Assembly (NCBI GenBank): GCA_021604885.1
Contig: BQJV01000144.1
Span: 1-7,538 of the forward strand
Direction of reading: 5' to 3'
Length of the DNA stretch: 7,538 nt
Source: Acidimicrobiales bacterium
GTDB lineage: Bacteria; Actinomycetota; Acidimicrobiia; Acidimicrobiales; Aldehydirespiratoraceae
The position numbers were made by a program, and so were the translations under genes. The notes under the pieces are model-generated. The model did no database searches. It saw only the letters and a program-made list of their open reading frames with translations, and had not been told where the DNA came from. Of this stretch, positions 4,859-7,538 are shown piece by piece (positions within the stretch are counted from its first letter, which is position 1; each line of letters starts with the position of its first letter).

Positions 4859-6424
4859 TCAGCGGACGATCACGCGACCCTTCATCCAGGGGTGCGGCAC
4901 GCAGTAGTAGTCGTACTCGCCCGGCTCCGAGAACGTCACGGTGAAGGTGTTCGGGCGTTCGATGTTGCCACTGTCGAACAGACCGTCGGGGGTTCCGACG
5001 CTGCCGTCGCTGCGGCCGGATGTCACGGTGTGCACGACACTGTCCTCGTTGCGCCAGGTCACGATCGTGCCGGCGTCGACGACGATCACGGAAGGCGTGT
5101 ACGCGGTCGCCGCATTGGCCGGATCCCAGGCTCCCGAGGGCATCGTGACCTCGTTCGTCTCGACGGGATCGGCACCGGTCGCATCCTGACCGGGCGGTGG
5201 CGCGACCGGCGCCGTGCCGACATCGGACACGCCCTCGGAGAAGATCTCCGGGTCCTCCGCACCCTCCACGACGACCTTGCCGATGGCCCCCTTGTAGAAG
5301 GTTCGCACCAGGGCATGATCCACCAGGAGGATCGTCGACGGGACCTGGCCGACGAGCTCGCAGACGGTGCCCCCACCGGCGACCACCAGTGTCGACTGGG
5401 AGCCCCGAATCACCCGGTTCGCCGGATGGGTCGCAGCCTCCGGCCAGACGACGTCCCAGTGCGAACCGATCGCGTGGAAGTTCGAGGCCAGGTTCAGTCC
5501 CTCGTTCACGAAATAGATGCGGGCGCGTTCGCCGACAGCCATGCGCAGCGAGTTGTCGCCGTCGAGGGCATCGGTGCGACCGTTGAAGGTGACGTACCGG
5601 GGCTCCTCGGCGAACAACGCATCCCGATCGAAGTCGGCGAGACCCGCGTCGTCCGGCTCGCCGACGTACCACTCGCTCTGCACGATGCCCCATTCATGGT
5701 CGACGGCAGGCAGAGGCTCCTCCGGGTCGACGATGATCATGCCGTACATGCCGCGGGCGATGTGTTCGGGAACGTCACCGAACGCGCAGTGGTACATGAA
5801 CGCACCCGGATAGAGCAGACGGGCCTCGATCGTCTTCGATTCCCCCGGTCCGGCCGTGAGACCCTCGGCGCCGCCCCCCTGGCCCGTGACCGCGTGCAGA
5901 TCGATGTTGTGCGGATGCTGATTCCCGGTGAGGTTGGTCATCGTCAAGCGCATGATGTCGCCGACACGGCCCCGGATGGTCGGGCCCGGCGTCCCACAGG
6001 CCACGTCGTCGCCGGCGATCCGGAAGCCCCACATGAGCGTGGTCACGCCATTGGCGGGGTCGAGTGGACAGACGGTCTCGAGGACTTCGAGATCGACGTC
6101 GATCACCCGGGCGCCGGTTCGGGTGATGGCCGGAGGGACCGCCGGTGCATACGTGACGTGCACCTCGTCGTCGTCCGCAGCCGGCAGCTGGGCCAGCGGC
6201 GTGAGTGTCGGGATCACGGAGTCGGCGGGATCGGAACCGGCCACGGCGATCGCCGCACCGCCCGTCGCCGAGGACGCGCCACCCACCGCCTGGTCGCCGA
6301 GGAGCGGGTCGTCCGCCGCGCACGCGACGGCGAGTCCCCCGACCGGGACGGCCACAAGCAGTCCGCGTCGCGAGATCCCCGGCCTTCTCGCGGTCGCGGG
6401 TTCGGGGATCGTGGTCTCGGTCAT
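4859..6424 (-). CDS. nirK: Copper-containing nitrite reductase (class II NirK/AniA type) with C-terminal cupredoxin domain
   Basis: 521 residues. The N-terminus has twin arginines (SRRGLL, 18-23), a hydrophobic stretch and Cys35 in a lipobox-like AVAC, so the protein is probably Tat-exported and lipid-anchored outside the membrane. Two cupredoxin domains (about 85-390) form the nitrite reductase, which reduces nitrite to NO. All copper ligands are visible: type 1 H172, C213, H221, M226; type 2 H177, H212, H370; catalytic D175 and H322. The short loop in YHCAFGDVPEHIARGMYG is the class II (AniA-like) form. A Pro/Gly-rich linker (about 395-430) leads to a third cupredoxin (440-521) with H465 and C508-x2-H511-x2-M514, spaced as in amicyanin, probably an in-built electron donor. 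CuNIRs act as trimers. ATG 6424 has a good Shine-Dalgarno sequence. No other denitrification gene is in the window, so NO detoxification or partial denitrification cannot be told apart. Confidence 0.93.
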   Translation of the reverse strand: MTETTIPEPATARRPGISRRGLLVAVPVGGLAVACAADDPLLGDQAVGGASSATGGAAIAVAGSDPADSVIPTLTPLAQLPAADDDEVHVTYAPAVPPAITRTGARVIDVDLEVLETVCPLDPANGVTTLMWGFRIAGDDVACGTPGPTIRGRVGDIMRLTMTNLTGNQHPHNIDLHAVTGQGGGAEGLTAGPGESKTIEARLLYPGAFMYHCAFGDVPEHIARGMYGMIIVDPEEPLPAVDHEWGIVQSEWYVGEPDDAGLADFDRDALFAEEPRYVTFNGRTDALDGDNSLRMAVGERARIYFVNEGLNLASNFHAIGSHWDVVWPEAATHPANRVIRGSQSTLVVAGGGTVCELVGQVPSTILLVDHALVRTFYKGAIGKVVVEGAEDPEIFSEGVSDVGTAPVAPPPGQDATGADPVETNEVTMPSGAWDPANAATAYTPSVIVVDAGTIVTWRNEDSVVHTVTSGRSDGSVGTPDGLFDSGNIERPNTFTVTFSEPGEYDYYCVPHPWMKGRVIVR

Positions 6425-6431
6425 GGACGGA

Positions 6432-6436
6432 CTCCT
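6432..6436 (-). promoter_or_regulatory. Ribosome binding site (AGGAG) of nirK
   Basis: On the minus strand AGGAG lies 7 nt before the ATG at 6424. It is the only strong Shine-Dalgarno sequence seen before a gene in this window and fixes the nirK start, placing the twin-arginine signal properly. It shows that nirK mRNA has a leader, unlike the putatively leaderless plus-strand genes. No FNR-like or other recognisable regulator site was found in the rest of the 89-bp gap (6425-6513). Confidence 0.7.
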
Positions 6437-6513
6437 GTTTCGGATTCCACCCGATCGAAACGCGCCACACCCATGTCGGCCCAGGGACCAACGTCCCGTC
6501 GCGACCCGAGGCC

Positions 6514-7538
6514 TCAGATGAGCGGATCGAGCACGTCGAGCGCCCGAGCGACCTCGTCGCGGGAGTTGTAGTGCACCATCGAGACGCGCACGACACCGTC
6601 GTCCGGATCGAGTCCGAGCGCCTGCACGAGGCGGTGGGCGTAGAAGTGCCCGTGCCCACAGGACACCTCCGCCGCGATGAGCGCCGCGTAGATGTCGGCC
6701 GACGAGAGCCGATCGCTGTGAAACGCCAGCGTCGGCGCGCGAACCGATGCGTCCGCCTCCGGGGCACCGACCAGCCGCACACCGTCACGGTCGACGAGGA
6801 GCTCGACGAGCGGCGCCATGAGCGCGGACTCGTGAGCGGCGAACAGCTCGCTCACCGCAGCGATACGAGCGACGGCGTCAGGGGCAGCTTCGACCGGCCC
6901 CGGCTGCGGGACGTGACGTTCGTAGACGAGGTCGTAGTAGTCGACGATCCCGGCGCACGCGCCGATCGCGGCGTGGTCCGGGCCGGCCGGGGTCAGCCGC
7001 GTGTCGAGATGCGGCTCGTTGAAGTAGTGACCCTGATGGGCGACCGCCTCGAGCACCGACCGCCGGGTGAACATCATGCCGACGTGCGGGCCGTAGGTCT
7101 TGTAGGCGCTGTACAGGTAGACGTCGCAGTCGAGCGCCCGGACGTCGACACCGCCGTGGGGCGCAGCGGAGACCCCGTCGACCACGATGTGTCCGCCCAC
7201 CGCGTGCACCGCGTCGGCCATCGCCCGCACGGGATTGATGGTGGCGACCACGTTGGACACATGGGTCATGGCGACGAGCCGGGTGCGAGCCCCGATCAGG
7301 GATCGACCCTCGTCGAGATCGAGCAGACCGGTGTGCGGGTCCACCCGCCACTCCCGCACGACGATGCCCCGGTCGGCCAGGCGACGCCACGCGCCGGAGT
7401 TCGCTTCATGGTCCTGCTCGGTCACGACGATCTCGTCGCCATCGGTCCACATCGGACGCATTGCCTGGGCGAGGACGTAGGTGTTCTGGCTCGTCGACGG
7501 ACCGAAGTGGATCTCGTCGGGCGCGGCGTTCAGCGTCG
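6514..7538 (-). CDS. Class V aminotransferase, cysteine desulfurase-like (VC1184 type), 5' end outside the window
   Basis: 340 residues plus a stop are visible; the N-terminus lies beyond 7538 (the frame is open to the edge). PLP-dependent fold type I. Visible features are GPSTSQNTY near the start (phosphate-binding turn), GDEIVVTEQDHEANSGAW, an Asp in IVVDGVSAAPHG that pairs with the PLP ring nitrogen, and the Schiff-base Lys in LYSAYKTYGPHVGMMF (codon 7099-7101, visible residue 146). The C-terminal GHGHFYAHRL and VRVSMVHYNSRDEV match the cysteine desulfurase-like VC1184 subfamily. The SufS/NifS-type catalytic Cys loop is not evident. Some class V enzymes take sulfur or selenium from (seleno)cysteine, but for this subfamily the reaction is not established, so no desulfurase function is claimed. 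It ends 89 bp before nirK on the same strand and could be co-transcribed with it. Confidence 0.85.
   Translation of the reverse strand, partial: TLNAAPDEIHFGPSTSQNTYVLAQAMRPMWTDGDEIVVTEQDHEANSGAWRRLADRGIVVREWRVDPHTGLLDLDEGRSLIGARTRLVAMTHVSNVVATINPVRAMADAVHAVGGHIVVDGVSAAPHGGVDVRALDCDVYLYSAYKTYGPHVGMMFTRRSVLEAVAHQGHYFNEPHLDTRLTPAGPDHAAIGACAGIVDYYDLVYERHVPQPGPVEAAPDAVARIAAVSELFAAHESALMAPLVELLVDRDGVRLVGAPEADASVRAPTLAFHSDRLSSADIYAALIAAEVSCGHGHFYAHRLVQALGLDPDDGVVRVSMVHYNSRDEVARALDVLDPLI

Noticed and set aside
6484..6497. Hairpin GGGAC-CAAC-GTCCC after the aminotransferase stop, as a terminator
   Set aside because: The stem is only 5 bp with no T-tract on the minus strand; in this base composition such hairpins are common. 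It is too weak to list as a terminator.
6514..7538. Class V aminotransferase as a selenocysteine lyase supplying selenium for the selenoprotein
   Set aside because: Broad family labels mention selenocysteine lyase, but this VC1184-type protein shows no SufS-like catalytic Cys loop. It is on the opposite strand and separated by other genes, so the link would rest on proximity alone.

Overview
This is a GC-rich bacterial segment, very probably from a high-GC actinobacterium. Acidimicrobiia (Ilumatobacter-like) is my best guess, but no marker here proves it. The clues are an F420-hydrogenase-beta-family protein, a close relative of the mycobacterial mycothiol-dependent nitroreductase Rv2466c, a bacterial P450, and TANNNT boxes placed 6-7 nt before ATG codons, as in leaderless actinobacterial genes. 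The window is almost fully coding; no non-coding gap exceeds 100 bp. No RNA gene, insertion sequence or CRISPR array was seen.

Layout, left to right. The plus strand carries the 3' end of a 2-dehydropantoate 2-reductase gene (1-342), a calcineurin-like metallophosphoesterase (352-1239) and an FrhB/FdhB-family iron-sulfur flavoprotein (1250-2422). These are tightly packed, and each of the last two has a possible leaderless promoter whose -10 box includes the stop codon of the gene before it. A cytochrome P450 (3798-2419, minus) meets the FrhB gene tail to tail with overlapping stop codons. Divergent from the P450, across a 52-bp gap, is a DsbA-fold gene (3851-4465, plus), followed with a 4-bp overlap by a hotdog thioesterase (4462-4839). 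Converging on these is a class II copper nitrite reductase with a C-terminal amicyanin-like domain and a Tat/lipoprotein signal (6424-4859, minus). Upstream of it on the same strand is a class V aminotransferase of the cysteine-desulfurase-like VC1184 type, cut by the window edge.

The main discovery is the DsbA-fold gene. Its frame is open from ATG 3851 to the stop at 4463-4465 except for one in-frame TGA at 3881-3883. That TGA sits exactly where Rv2466c has its attacking cysteine (C19 of CPWC), giving U-P-W-C. A 9-bp hairpin with a GUU loop begins 13 nt after the TGA, and its loop lies 22 nt after it, matching the geometry of a bacterial SECIS element. The TGA is followed by C. I read this as a selenocysteine-containing version of the mycothiol-dependent nitroreductase/DsbA family, which ordinary gene calling would truncate to a protein without its active site.

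Functionally the region mixes redox enzymes (selenoprotein, F420/flavin iron-sulfur protein, P450, nitrite reductase) with small-molecule enzymes. Only the selenoprotein-thioesterase pair is clearly arranged as an operon. Any wider pathway linking these genes is not demonstrated by the sequence.
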